Shown piece by piece: positions 43,185 through 52,268 of a DNA stretch of 64,000 nucleotides. Position 1 is the first letter of the stretch; each line of letters starts with the position of its first letter. The stretch spans positions 79,361 to 143,360 of the forward strand of contig NZ_PGUW01000018.1 in assembly GCF_002863565.1 (NCBI RefSeq), in the 5' to 3' direction. Position numbers and translations under genes: made by a program. The notes beneath the pieces are model-generated. The model did not search any database. It was given only the letters and a program-made list of their open reading frames with translations, and was not told the origin of the DNA. The DNA comes from Bacillus sp. V5-8f (GTDB taxonomy: Bacteria > Bacillota > Bacilli > Bacillales > DSM-1321).

Positions 43185-43514
43185 ATGACTCAGCAACAAT
43201 ATGAAGAATGTATTAAAGCGTGTTTAGACTGCATGGAAGCTTGCAATAATTGTTTCGACGCATGTTTACGAGAAGATCATGTTCACATGATGGCGGAATG
43301 CATTCGTCTGGATCAAGAATGTGCGGATATGTGCAGCTTCGCAGCTAAAGCTATGCAAACGAATAGTCCATTTGCTAAACAAATCTGCGCCCTATGCGCA
43401 GAAATTTGCGAAGCATGTGGAAATGAATGTAAAAAACATGACCATGAACATTGCCAAAAATGTGCAGAATCATGCTTTAAGTGTGCAGAGCTATGCCGCC
43501 AAATGGCAGCTTAA
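43185..43514 (+). CDS. Cys-rich four-helix copper-binding protein (YhjQ-like), 109 aa
   Basis: ATG at 43185 follows AAAGGAGG. The sequence repeats Cys-x-x-x-Cys helices (ECIKACLDCMEACNNCFDAC, MAECIRLDQECADMCSFAAK, CALCAEICEACGNECKKHDH). This is the DUF326/Csp fold, in which a four-helix bundle is lined with Cys and stores Cu(I). B. subtilis YhjQ is the nearest relative I know. Copper storage is an inference from the fold. Confidence 0.9.
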   Translation: MTQQQYEECIKACLDCMEACNNCFDACLREDHVHMMAECIRLDQECADMCSFAAKAMQTNSPFAKQICALCAEICEACGNECKKHDHEHCQKCAESCFKCAELCRQMAA

Positions 43515-43606
43515 ACCAAAAAATGTTCTTTATCGACTGCATTACCATTTAAATTTAAAGACGCGGAAAGAATTAAAAAGTACAGAAATCAGATGTAGTG
43601 AGACGC

Positions 43607-43635
43607 AAAAAAGAGAGCCATTGGCTCTCTTTTTT
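43607..43635. terminator. Bidirectional terminator between YhjQ-like and NlpC/P60 genes
   Basis: AAAAAAGAGAGCC-ATT-GGCTCTCTTTTTT, perfect, serving convergent genes. Confidence 0.9.
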
Positions 43636-44077
43636 ATATACGCTTAATACCAACTAGTTTTGGTTTCCAGTAAACATTGCTTGTGCTTGTAATAGAGACA
43701 CCTTTAGAAGATGCAGAATGAATCATTTTTCCGCTACCAAGATAAATCGAAGCATGAGTTACTCTTGAAGCTCTATTTGGAGCAAAAAACATTAGATCTC
43801 CCGGTCTTGCTGAACTTATACTAACACGAGTACCTTTTTTGTACATTTCTGCTGCAGTGCGAGGCAAAGTCTTTCCTGCCTTGCCAAAAGAATATTTGAT
43901 AAGACCTGAACAATCGAAACCGCTTGGCGTAATTCCGCCCCATCTATATTTAACTCCTAAGTTGCTTTTGGCAACTGAAATTGCTTTCGTATGATAAGTA
44001 GCTGCTTCACTCATGGTTGGTGCAGCAGTGGCTAATACAGATGCGATAGAAAGAGCTGCAATAATTTTCTTTAACAA
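43634..44077 (-). CDS. Secreted NlpC/P60 cell-wall peptidase, 147 aa
   Basis: A signal peptide (KKIIAALSIASVLATAAPTM, cleavage near SEA) is followed by one NlpC/P60 domain with catalytic Cys in GFDCSGLIKYSF, His in VTHASIYLG and a third polar residue His in MIHSASS. It hydrolyses gamma-D-Glu-DAP bonds in peptidoglycan. No SH3b or LysM anchor, so it is a free catalytic domain. TTG start behind AGGGGGAATAAATA. Confidence 0.92.
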   Translation of the reverse strand: MLKKIIAALSIASVLATAAPTMSEAATYHTKAISVAKSNLGVKYRWGGITPSGFDCSGLIKYSFGKAGKTLPRTAAEMYKKGTRVSISSARPGDLMFFAPNRASRVTHASIYLGSGKMIHSASSKGVSITSTSNVYWKPKLVGIKRI

Positions 44078-44255
44078 TATTTATTCCCCCTGGTGTGCTT
44101 TGCTAAACCTATATTAACTGAAAGTTGGTAACATTAGCATCACAGGAATATTACACTTATATTACAAATAAAAACTAGTAAAACCAATCTTCGACACATG
44201 TGGGGAATTTGACCTATAATTTCCTTGTGGGTATTAATAGGGCAGTTAATTACAC

Positions 44256-44284
44256 AAAAAAGGGCACCTCGATAGATGCCCTTG
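44256..44284 (-). terminator. Terminator of the YdhK-like gene
   Basis: On the minus strand AAGGGCA...TGCCCTT is followed by TTTTGTG, 15 bp after the stop codon. Confidence 0.8.
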
Positions 44285-44298
44285 TTAATCCACCATTA

Positions 44299-44919
44299 TT
44301 AATGACCAGTGTGCCCTAGATCGTCACCTTCCAAAGGATAAATTTCATCTTCTGTGACCCATTGGTGATTTTCCACTTCTTTTCCATCTATTGTTGATAT
44401 GTAGTCAACCATATAAATCGTCATTTGTTGTGCAGTCTTAATGGTAGCTTTGGCACCTTTCATACCTTCCATGTGACCAGCTTCTAGAGTAACTTCATCT
44501 CCAGGCTTAAAAGGTGTATCACTAGCATCCATCAATTCCTCGTGAATAACCCATTTATGATTTTTCACTCTTTCTCCACCTGTTGTTGGTGTATAAGAAA
44601 CGGCATAGACAGTCGTATCATAAGCACCAACTATCTCAGCTTCCGCACCCTTCATGCCTTCCATGTGATCAGTTTCTAGTATCGCCTTACTTCCTACTTG
44701 ATAGGTAGGATTCTCCGCCTCTTTTAAACCTTCAGGGACTTCTCCTGAACCAGAATGATTCATTTCTGAGTGATCCATGTTTTCGTCTTTCATATTGCCA
44801 TGGCTTCCGTTCTCATAATTATTACTTTCCTGCTTGTCGTTTCCGCCATTTCCACATGCGGCTAAAAATAACGCCATGATTAAGGATATAAGAACAAGTG
44901 TAATCTTTTTACCTTTCAT
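44299..44919 (-). CDS. YdhK-like lipoprotein with duplicated DUF1541 domain, 206 aa
   Basis: The lipobox ALFLAACGN is followed by a His/Met/Asp-rich stretch (HGNMKDENMDHSEMNHSGSG) and two DUF1541 repeats, each with DHMEGMKGA or GHMEGMKGA and VNHKW/VENHQW-like ends. The Met/His-rich linker suggests Cu binding at the outer membrane face. It lies near the Cys-rich copper-storage-type gene, giving a possible copper theme. AGGAGGAGATAGTA precedes the ATG. Confidence 0.88.
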   Translation of the reverse strand: MKGKKITLVLISLIMALFLAACGNGGNDKQESNNYENGSHGNMKDENMDHSEMNHSGSGEVPEGLKEAENPTYQVGSKAILETDHMEGMKGAEAEIVGAYDTTVYAVSYTPTTGGERVKNHKWVIHEELMDASDTPFKPGDEVTLEAGHMEGMKGAKATIKTAQQMTIYMVDYISTIDGKEVENHQWVTEDEIYPLEGDDLGHTGH

Positions 44920-45221
44920 TACTATCTCCTCCTATCATTTCATTCATTTACTTTACAGGCATTCGTCTATCGTTTCATTTTCGAAGTGTTGATTACGCCT
45001 TTTCGCCATACTGGGAGAAGTATAATTTTGCTAACGTGGCTGAATCAAACCTTTCTACTTATTCAACATTATCCCCTTGTTGTTAGACGGTAGAATGGCT
45101 TTTATTCGAATCCTTTAGTTTTCTTCCCTCGCCTATATAGTAAAATACCCCCCAACCCTATATCAATCAGAATGAATTTTCCCTTGAATGTTTCGTGTTG
45201 GGCGGAACTTTGGTACAAAAT

Positions 45222-45269
45222 AAAAAAGCCCGAAACGTTTCATTGCAACCGTTTCGGGGGCTATTTTTT
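45222..45269. terminator. Strong GC-rich terminator
   Basis: AAAAAAGCCCGAAACG pairs with CGTTTCGGGGGCT, A-run left and TTTTTT right; works in both directions. Confidence 0.8.
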
Positions 45270-45309
45270 CCCAACTGTCTGTTATAACTATTTTTTCAGA
45301 AATTTTTCC

Positions 45310-45562
45310 TTAATGTCCTGAATGAATGTGGACAGGACTTGTAACGTAACTATTCATCAAGAGTAGGAATACACCCACCCCAGTATGCAGGATAGCCCAT
45401 GCCAGCAATATGCCTCCCGGTCCTCCATCGCCTTCCGCTGCTCCAAGTGCGCTGATAAAAATTCCTTCTGGCCCGCAGTGCACAGTATGAAGAGGGCTGT
45501 ATCCAGTCCTTCGTTTTATCTCCTCCGGTTCTATTGTGTGACGGGAAAAGGCCAAGAAGCAT
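45310..45562 (-). pseudogene. Remnant of a selenium-binding protein/methanethiol oxidase (SBP56) gene
   Basis: One frame reads EPEEIKRRTGYSPLHTVHCG then PEGIFISALGAAEGDGGPGG, which is the conserved N-terminal region of SBP56 methanethiol oxidase with its HTVHCGP motif. After GGILL the sequence no longer matches and runs into a hydrophobic tail ending HIHSGH. Only about 50 of some 460 residues remain, with no start codon context. Confidence 0.7.
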
Positions 45563-45684
45563 TTTTAAGTGAAATCGCTGAATTTTTCAATCAGTTTACT
45601 CAAACAGCGATCATAGCTATCAAGAACGATATGAATCAACCCCATAATCATTTTACAACTTATAGGGATTTACTTTTAACTGCA

Positions 45685-45721
45685 CAAAAAAGACGGTCAC
45701 CTGGTCAAGGTAATCGTCTTT
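45685..45721 (-). terminator. Terminator of the iron ABC operon
   Basis: AAAGACG (left) pairs with CGTCTTT (right) with an inner GGTCACCTGGTCAAGGT dyad. A T-run follows on the minus strand, 15 bp after the ATPase stop. Confidence 0.75.
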
Positions 45722-45735
45722 ACATTTACATTCCT

Positions 45736-46464
45736 TTAGTTAGTTACTCGTCCTAGATTAACCTGAAGGTGTGTTTCTATATCTTCCGATAGAAGATCAC
45801 ATGGTCTACCTATCTGAGCAATTTTTCCGTCTTTCATAATTACGATACGATCTGCAAGCGACCGTGCATCCTCCCGGTCGTGTGTAACAAAAATACACGT
45901 AATGCCGGTTTGTTTTAGGATAGTGTGTAATTCATCACGAATTTTATATTGAAGCTCAGCATCAAGATTACTAAATGGTTCATCCAACATGAGTAAGGAC
46001 GGATTTGGAGCAAGTGCCCGTGCTAGTGCCACACGCTGTTGCTGACCGCCGCTTAGTTCATGAGGATAGCGTTTTGCAAATTCCCCAAGCCCAACTAAAT
46101 GTAAGACCTCGTATAGACGCTCATTTTTTTTCTTACTGCTCATTTTCTTTAGCCCAAATTTTATATTATCCGCTACATTTAAATGAGGAAAAAGAGCATA
46201 GTCCTGGAACACAAGCCCTACTCCCCTTTTTTCAGGCTGAACAAAATGGCGCTCATCAGATACAATATTGTTATTTATCACAATGGAACCACTATTAGGC
46301 ACTTCAAGACCAGCAATTAACCTAAGAACGGTACTTTTACCACTTCCGCTATTTCCGAGGATAGAAACAATCTCCCCCTCTTCAATAGATAACCTAAAAT
46401 CTTGGATGGTATGATTATTTGCATTTTTATATCGAAAATTTAAATTCTGTATCTCTACAAACAT
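45736..46464 (-). CDS. ABC transporter ATP-binding protein, ferric-iron type (FbpC-like)
   Basis: 242 residues. Walker A GNSGSGKST (about 36-44), Q-loop FQDYALFPHL, signature LSGGQQQRVALARAL (about 137-151), Walker B LLMLDEPFSN, and H-loop VTHDRED are all intact. It lacks the long regulatory C-terminus of sugar-importer ATPases. It powers import by the permease coded just upstream, sharing one base with it (TGATG). Fur control comes from the promoter at the operon start. Confidence 0.92.
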   Translation of the reverse strand: MFVEIQNLNFRYKNANNHTIQDFRLSIEEGEIVSILGNSGSGKSTVLRLIAGLEVPNSGSIVINNNIVSDERHFVQPEKRGVGLVFQDYALFPHLNVADNIKFGLKKMSSKKKNERLYEVLHLVGLGEFAKRYPHELSGGQQQRVALARALAPNPSLLMLDEPFSNLDAELQYKIRDELHTILKQTGITCIFVTHDREDARSLADRIVIMKDGKIAQIGRPCDLLSEDIETHLQVNLGRVTN

Positions 46465-48107
46465 CAGCTTGGCTCCCTTTCCAAAACTTTATAAAAGAAA
46501 AAGATGGATAAAGCACTAATAAGAATGATTAAAATGGATGCTGAGGCTGCCTCATGTATTTGTTCATTTCCAGCATACTGGAACGCCTTTGTTGCCAGCG
46601 TATAAAAATTAAAAGGTTGTAAGATCATTGTCAAAGGCAGTTCTTTTAATATCTCAATAAAGACAAGAATAAACGCCCCGAATATCGAGCCTGAAATCAT
46701 CCTCAGGTCAACTCTAAAGAAGGTCTGAGTGACTGACATGCCCAGTGTTCGAGATGCTTCTGTGAAGCTTAAACCAATTTTATCAAATCCTGACTCAATG
46801 GAGTTAAACCCTAAAGCCAAGAATCGAATCACATAAGCAAATATCAACATGAAAATCGTTATACTTAGAGCTACCGTTGGCGTAAATCCAAGCCTTGCAG
46901 AAATAGCAGCGATTTGTCTATCAAGAGAAAGAAAAAGTGACAGAACGCCCATTGCAATCACTGCTCCAGGAACTGCGTATCCAAATACAACAATTTTAGA
47001 AGTGACATTCGTAACATGTCCGCTAAATAAGCGATTAAAGTTCGCTATCACCAGTGAGATAATGACTATCGCAGAAGACGCCATAAGCGCAACATAGGTA
47101 GAATTCCAGATTAGTGTCAGGAATTCTGTACTTACTACCTTTTCATACGTCATAAATGTCCATTGAATTAATTGTATAAATGGAATCATAAAAGAAACCA
47201 AAAAAATGAAGCAAAAATATGCAATAACAGCCCAAGCTTTAACACCTGTTAATCTTATTGGTTGAAGTGGCCGGACTTTAGATGTGGTATAGCTAAACCT
47301 TTTCCGGCTTCTTAAAAGTCTCTCTACAAGTAAAACAATAACAACCAGTGACATTAACAAGCCCGATAGCTTAATGGCCGATCCAATGTCACCCATACCA
47401 AACCATGTTTGGAAAATTGCCGTACTAAATGTCTGGATTCCAAAATACTTGACCACACCATAGTCATTTAATACTTCTAATATGACCAAACTCACTCCAC
47501 CAATGATGGAAGCCCTTGAAATGGGAAGGATAACACGAAAGAAAATTTCATAAGGATTTCTTCCCAAAATTCTAGCGTTTTCAACCAGGGAGGCAGATTG
47601 TTTTTCCAAAAAGCTCTTTGTTACGATATAGACATAAGGGAATAAAAAGATTGAATAAATAAAAATAACTCCAGGAATATTCATGATATTAAAATACTTT
47701 TGATCCACTGATAAATCAAATGTGTTTCTGAGTGTCACTTGAATGACACCCGTATAATTTAAGATTCCATGATAAGTGTAAGCACCAATGTACGGAGGAA
47801 TAGCTAGTGGCAGAATAATCCCCCATTTAAAAAAACGTCTAAACGGAAATTCAAAAGCCGAAACAAACCATGCCATGCTCACACCAATTAATGTCGTTAT
47901 GATTCCTGTGAAGATTACGATAATTATTGTATTTTGAACAAAACGGGTCAAAAGAAACTCTTTAATATGTTCCCAGTTTTCACTAGATTCAGAGAAGATT
48001 TGCACACCGATAAATACAGTAGGAAGCAAGACAATCATAATAAAAAGGATACTTAAGATCGACCAACTATTCAGGTAACGTTTCACTTGCTGCAACAAAT
48101 CCATCAT
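46464..48107 (-). CDS. ABC transporter permease, ferric-iron type (FbpB-like), 547 aa
   Basis: Twelve membrane helices in two fused halves, each with an EAA loop for ATPase contact: VENARILGRNPYEIFFRVILPISRAS in the first (split here as VENARILGRNPYEIF and FRVILPISRAS) and EASRTLGMSVTQTF with FRVDLRMISGSIFG in the second. This double-length form is standard for F-type iron transporters of the FbpABC/SfuABC class. Middle gene of a three-gene operon. Confidence 0.92.
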   Translation of the reverse strand: MMDLLQQVKRYLNSWSILSILFIMIVLLPTVFIGVQIFSESSENWEHIKEFLLTRFVQNTIIIVIFTGIITTLIGVSMAWFVSAFEFPFRRFFKWGIILPLAIPPYIGAYTYHGILNYTGVIQVTLRNTFDLSVDQKYFNIMNIPGVIFIYSIFLFPYVYIVTKSFLEKQSASLVENARILGRNPYEIFFRVILPISRASIIGGVSLVILEVLNDYGVVKYFGIQTFSTAIFQTWFGMGDIGSAIKLSGLLMSLVVIVLLVERLLRSRKRFSYTTSKVRPLQPIRLTGVKAWAVIAYFCFIFLVSFMIPFIQLIQWTFMTYEKVVSTEFLTLIWNSTYVALMASSAIVIISLVIANFNRLFSGHVTNVTSKIVVFGYAVPGAVIAMGVLSLFLSLDRQIAAISARLGFTPTVALSITIFMLIFAYVIRFLALGFNSIESGFDKIGLSFTEASRTLGMSVTQTFFRVDLRMISGSIFGAFILVFIEILKELPLTMILQPFNFYTLATKAFQYAGNEQIHEAASASILIILISALSIFFFYKVLEREPS

Positions 48108-48151
48108 TCCTTACCTTTTGAAGAGAAGATTCATTTTGTGTTTTTATAAAG

Positions 48152-48183
48152 CGGATGCCGTATCGCTATGCAATACGGCATCC
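48152..48183 (-). other. Intercistronic hairpin between binding-protein and permease genes
   Basis: GGATGCCGTAT (48152-48162) pairs with ATACGGCATCC (48173-48183). It is not followed by a clean T-run, so partial termination or protection of the upstream mRNA is likelier. This would give more binding protein than permease, as is common in such operons. Confidence 0.65.
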
Positions 48184-48227
48184 TTCTTGAATATTCTAGC
48201 TTTTTTAGGTTAGGAAGGAAAGATATA

Positions 48228-49313
48228 TTATTTCCAGCCTACCTCATTAAAAATCTTTACTGCGTCTGCATTGTTCTCGCCAAGCTCAGATAAATTAAGA
48301 TCCTGGGATTTAAATTCTCCCCATGATTTTAACAATTCAGATGGTTCAACCTCTGGATTCACCGGGTACTCAAAATTGGCTTCAGCAAATTTGCCCTGAG
48401 CTTCTTTGCTAGACAAGAACTCCATTAATTTTACTGCATTTTCCTTATTCTTTGCATGCTTAGTAAGTCCAATCCCACTCACATTGATATGAGTTCCGTT
48501 TGTCTCCTGGTTCGGGAAGAAAACACCTACTTGTTCTGCGACCTTTCTTTCTTCAGGATCTTCAGAATTTAACATAACTCCTACATAATAAGTGTTCATG
48601 ATCGCAACGTCACCTTCACCAGCAACGATCGCTTTTGCTTGATCGCGGTCATTTCCTTGAGGGCTTCTGGCCATGTTGTTAACGATGCCTTTAGCCCATT
48701 CCTTTGCTTTCTCTTCACCATTTAATGAGATAAAAGAAGCTAAAAGTGATTGGTTATACACATTATCAGATGGACGCACAAGCACTTTGCCCTTCCATTC
48801 TGGATCTGTAAGATTTTCATAGGTAGATAGTTGCTTAGGATCTACACGATCCTTTGAATACACAATAACACGAGCTCTTTTTGTTAACCCGTACCACTCT
48901 TTATCTTTATCTCTTAAGTTTTCAGGAACGTTTTCAGAAAGAGTCTTGCTCTCTACACTTTGTAATAAATTCTTTTCTTTAGCCCAATGTAGTCTGCCAG
49001 CGTCAGAAGTCAAGAACAAATCTCCTTGAGTAGCTGCGCCTTCTCGAGACAGACGTTCAATTAATTCATTTTCTTCACCTTTTACTACATTTACTTTAAT
49101 ACCTGTTTGCTTAGTAAATTCAGCGTATAGTGCATCATCCGTTTCATAATGACGGCTAGTGTAAAGGTTCACTTCACCTTTGTCTTCACTTTTTGGAGCG
49201 CTTTCTTTTTTTGTAGAATTAGCTTTTTCTTCACCCGCTCCACATCCTGCTAGTATGGCAAGTGATAGTAAGGAGATTAGAGCAAAAACTTGTAAAAACT
49301 TTTTTCTAATCAT
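48228..49313 (-). CDS. Iron(III) ABC transporter substrate-binding lipoprotein, 361 aa
   Basis: Lipobox SLAILAGCG near residue 23. The body is a type II periplasmic-fold protein of the FutA/FbpA family: VNLYTSRHYETDDALYAEFT, GDLFLTSDAGRLHWAKEKNL, VAIMNTYYVGVML (the YY iron-ligand pair), VFFPNQETNGTHINVSGIGL. It captures ferric iron at the cell surface. The ATG at 49313 lies 9 nt after AAGGAG; a longer frame to 49358 would start inside the promoter and is rejected. Controlled by the Fur box at 49366-49380. Confidence 0.93.
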   Translation of the reverse strand: MIRKKFLQVFALISLLSLAILAGCGAGEEKANSTKKESAPKSEDKGEVNLYTSRHYETDDALYAEFTKQTGIKVNVVKGEENELIERLSREGAATQGDLFLTSDAGRLHWAKEKNLLQSVESKTLSENVPENLRDKDKEWYGLTKRARVIVYSKDRVDPKQLSTYENLTDPEWKGKVLVRPSDNVYNQSLLASFISLNGEEKAKEWAKGIVNNMARSPQGNDRDQAKAIVAGEGDVAIMNTYYVGVMLNSEDPEERKVAEQVGVFFPNQETNGTHINVSGIGLTKHAKNKENAVKLMEFLSSKEAQGKFAEANFEYPVNPEVEPSELLKSWGEFKSQDLNLSELGENNADAVKIFNEVGWK

Positions 49314-49357
49314 AGTCGGTTTCTCCTTTTTATATGTAATAATGATTTTCATTCTCA

Positions 49358-49386
49358 ATTATAGATGATAATGATTATCATGTCAA
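49358..49386 (-). promoter_or_regulatory. Consensus sigma-A promoter with Fur box in the spacer
   Basis: On the minus strand TTGACA (49381-49386) and TATAAT (49358-49363) are separated by exactly 17 bp. The spacer contains the perfect 7-1-7 Fur palindrome TGATAATcATTATCA (49366-49380). A second weaker Fur-like site (GAGAATGAAAATCATTATT) lies just downstream at about 49338-49356, covering the start of transcription. Iron-replete Fur would block polymerase directly. Confidence 0.93.
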
Positions 49387-49545
49387 TACTGAAATTTAAA
49401 TTGGTAAGGTTGAACACTATAAATAAATCGAAAAATGTATTGACAAATCCCTTGACAAATTCCCCTGCCCTAATTTGGTACTAATAGAACAGTTCTAACA
49501 ATATTCTTATAAAAGAAAAAAATAAGAAGGGAGTGTAAAGATTAG

Positions 49546-50961
49546 TTGAGAAAAGTTAAGGTTAGTTTACGGCCCATTGTAAGTAAGATAAATTTACCCA
49601 CTGTTTTGAAAACTACTATACTTCCAGGTGACTCAATTGAAAGATTATTTATCGCAACCCAAGTAGGAGAAATCTTTTACATCGGAAACGGAGTGATAAG
49701 GACTTTTTTAAATATTCGCCCGCGAATCATAAAGCTAGGTATTTCTGGTGGTGGATATGATGAACGGGGATTGCTAGGATTAGCGTTTCATCCCGAATTT
49801 TATTATAACGGTCTGTTTTATCTTCATTATTCAGTGGCTGGAACTCAAGGTCCAGGTGCACTTCCTGAACCTTTTAAGCCCAACCCGTGTGATCCTAGAA
49901 CTTTAAACCTAAGGTGGCTAAATAGAGAGACTCAATATGATCATATTGATACTGTTGAAGAATGGATTTTACAATCGAATGGTCAACCTGAAAAACGACG
50001 GACATTACTTAACTTAAGAAGACCATTTTTTAATCATAATGGTGTCAATAGCTTAAACTTTTCACCTGAAACAGGAAAACTTGTTTTAACAACCGGAGAT
50101 GGTGGATCAGGCTATGATCCATTTAATTTAAGCCAGGACAGCATGGAAATCGCTGGTAAAATAATTGAAATTGATGTAGGTAAGAATACATTTATCTTTA
50201 ATCCACCCGTGGTCTCACGTTTTAATGAACTTCCCGCACCTATCCATGAAACTCTTACGGTAATTGCCAAAGGGGTTCGCAATATACCAGGTATTTCATT
50301 TCAAAGGTTTTATAACCAATATATTAAATATGCAGGAAATGTCGGACAGGATTTGGTAGAGTCTATTTTTTCATTTGTGCATTATCAACCAATACCGGTT
50401 ACTCAGCTTATACAAGCTTCTTTAATGAAATCTGAACCTGACCAAGAAGGATTCATTAACTTTGGCTGGCGAGGATGGGAAGGTGCTTTTCCTACTTCAA
50501 TTATTAGGGGCTGCTCTGCAAATCCGACTATGGATGAGAAAACAATTGCTTATTACAATGAAGCAATAAAAACTTCAGTGAGTCGCCTTCAGCCTTTAAC
50601 TAGTTATTTTCAGAAAGATCCCCGACCTGATAAATTCGGAGGAACTGCACTTACAGGAGTGCAAGCCTATATGGGAAAAGGAATCCCAGATTTAACGGGT
50701 AGCGTTGTGTTTACCGATCTTGCCCGGGATGAAAAATCTCAACCTACGGGTAGAGGGGTTTTAGCTTATACCAGAGTAAGAACAGATTGTAAACTAAATG
50801 ATTTTAGTGTTATTGAAACCGATTATAATTTCGGGTCTCAATCAGCTTATTATGTTAATTTGGGAACGAATTTGGATCAAACAAGACTATATTTAGGGGT
50901 TTATGGCTCTACGAATGTGACTGATTTTAATCAAGGTACTGTTTTTGAAATTGTTCCATGA
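49546..50961 (+). CDS. Glucose/sorbosone dehydrogenase-like beta-propeller, 471 aa
   Basis: The PQQ-type sugar dehydrogenase fold is shown by ATQVGEIFYIGNG, SGGGYDERGLLGLAFHPEFY, GLFYLHYSVAG, FNHNGVNSLNFSPETGKLVL with TTGDGGSGYDPFN, and GWRGWEGAFPTS. There is no signal peptide, so it may act inside the cell or reach the spore surface by another route. Whether PQQ is bound is unknown. TTG start with GAAGGGAG about 14 nt upstream, a rather long spacing. Single gene with terminator. Confidence 0.82.
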   Translation: MRKVKVSLRPIVSKINLPTVLKTTILPGDSIERLFIATQVGEIFYIGNGVIRTFLNIRPRIIKLGISGGGYDERGLLGLAFHPEFYYNGLFYLHYSVAGTQGPGALPEPFKPNPCDPRTLNLRWLNRETQYDHIDTVEEWILQSNGQPEKRRTLLNLRRPFFNHNGVNSLNFSPETGKLVLTTGDGGSGYDPFNLSQDSMEIAGKIIEIDVGKNTFIFNPPVVSRFNELPAPIHETLTVIAKGVRNIPGISFQRFYNQYIKYAGNVGQDLVESIFSFVHYQPIPVTQLIQASLMKSEPDQEGFINFGWRGWEGAFPTSIIRGCSANPTMDEKTIAYYNEAIKTSVSRLQPLTSYFQKDPRPDKFGGTALTGVQAYMGKGIPDLTGSVVFTDLARDEKSQPTGRGVLAYTRVRTDCKLNDFSVIETDYNFGSQSAYYVNLGTNLDQTRLYLGVYGSTNVTDFNQGTVFEIVP

Positions 50962-51027
50962 TTGATAACTATAAATTTCTATTTAATACCAGACAAATCC
51001 CTTTCTTGGATTTGAATCGAAATATAA

Positions 51028-51068
51028 AACAAACAAGAGAGCAATATGCTGTCTCGTTTGTTTTTTTT
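51028..51068 (+). terminator. Terminator of the sugar-dehydrogenase-like gene
   Basis: CAAACAAGAGAGCA-ATA-TGCTGTCTCGTTTG with two mismatches, then eight T. Confidence 0.8.
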
Positions 51069-51291
51069 CCGGGTATTCAAAAGCTGAACACCTTGATTTC
51101 ATCTCAAATATTTGTATTTCTCCTCACAATAGAGGGACGTCCTACATCAGCAACCGGTGGAGGAGGCTTGGAAAGACCCATTGATGTTACCTTTCGAAAA
51201 ACAAAATGAAATGTTATTACTGACTTTGGAATCTAATGGCCACCCGGACAAAAATCTATGCCGTTCAAAATACTGGCGATTTTGAGAGTCA

Positions 51292-51852
51292 CTAAATTAG
51301 AATGGTCTTTAATTTTTTAAAAAAGAATAAAGCCATCTCAACCCATAACCAGGTATAAAGGAAAGAAAATAAAAAAATACTTGCTGCTGTAAGGAATGAA
51401 AAGGAATCGGATACGGCTGGACCAAGAACGGGAAAGTGGAAAACATATAGTAGACTCATAATTCCTATTGTTAAGAGAATGGCACCAATAGAAATAATGC
51501 TTAATCTCTTCTTGAAAAAGGAAAAAGCTGCGCCTATACCAACCCCTAACAACCCTGTTGTAAAAGGAAAAACGACTAGTTCAGTTGGAAACAGAATGAA
51601 TAGCAACAGGATGGTAAGAAAATAAGACATCACCCCCATCTGAAGGGAAAACATGGTACCAATCAGAATGGGTAAAATGGCAAATGGGCTAATCAAATAT
51701 CCGATTCCTAGTAAGAAGCCACCTGCTGCTTGAAGTAAAGCAGCCATACAGGCGAGAAAGGATCCTAAAACCAGCCTCTTCACTTTTGTATGTTTACGAA
51801 ATTCTAATTGGGCAAATCGAACATCAACTGAAATTGAGTTAAAAAAATACAT
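51292..51852 (-). CDS. Polytopic membrane protein, 186 aa
   Basis: After a polar N-terminus (residues 1-24, basic KHTKVKR) come about five membrane helices (29-48, 52-68, 75-90, 92-112, 118-136 and 150-175 region). The arrangement and small helix-packing residues (GGFLLGIGYLISPFAILPIL) resemble substrate-binding S components of ECF transporters or DUF2232-like proteins, but no diagnostic motif is present. GAGGTGG lies 4 nt before the ATG. Confidence 0.65.
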   Translation of the reverse strand: MYFFNSISVDVRFAQLEFRKHTKVKRLVLGSFLACMAALLQAAGGFLLGIGYLISPFAILPILIGTMFSLQMGVMSYFLTILLLFILFPTELVVFPFTTGLLGVGIGAAFSFFKKRLSIISIGAILLTIGIMSLLYVFHFPVLGPAVSDSFSFLTAASIFLFSFLYTWLWVEMALFFFKKLKTILI

Positions 51853-52019
51853 CGGTCCACCTCATTCAAACGGTATTTAGAACAATACAATATATTAACC
51901 ATTGATTAGAGATGGAACTATGATAAAAAATCCAACGTTATGTAAGTCCGATTGATTACAAACTTGAACACCTTAAAAAAGTTGTCTAGTTTAGTGTTGA
52001 CATACCAGTTTTTTTATGA

Positions 52020-52107
52020 CATAAAAAGAAAAAAGCCACTAAATAGTGGCAGCATCCAAACGTACTTAAACCGTTTGTTTAAGTACAAAAGTTCACAAAC
52101 TTATTTC
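52020..52107. repeat. Terminator of the DUF2515 gene joined to a repeat right box
   Basis: GCCACTA-AA-TAGTGGC (52035-52050), with a T-run on the minus strand, ends the DUF2515 transcript. At 52057-52107 a repeat right box follows in a hairpin form of its own, GTACTTAAAC-CGTTT-GTTTAAGTAC, then AAAAGTTCACAAACTTATTT. This copy shows that the right box can form its own 10-bp stem. Confidence 0.7.
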
Positions 52108-52268
52108 CTTATTACGAACCTGTGATCCTAATTACAAAGGTACAAAACAGAGTAGCAACAAAACTTATAATAGATATTAGGTGGATTTTTTATCAAAATT
52201 TATACAATAATCATTCCACATTACACCGGCATCATTTGAACAGTGTCAGGACCACCGCTCGTTAATGA

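Noticed and set aside
49314..49358. Upstream extension of the iron-binding lipoprotein
   Set aside because: It would begin inside the -10 element and disrupt the signal peptide; the ATG at 49313 has the ribosome site.
50958..51209. 83-codon frame after the sugar-dehydrogenase-like gene
   Set aside because: It overlaps the terminator hairpin and T-run of that gene and has no ribosome site.
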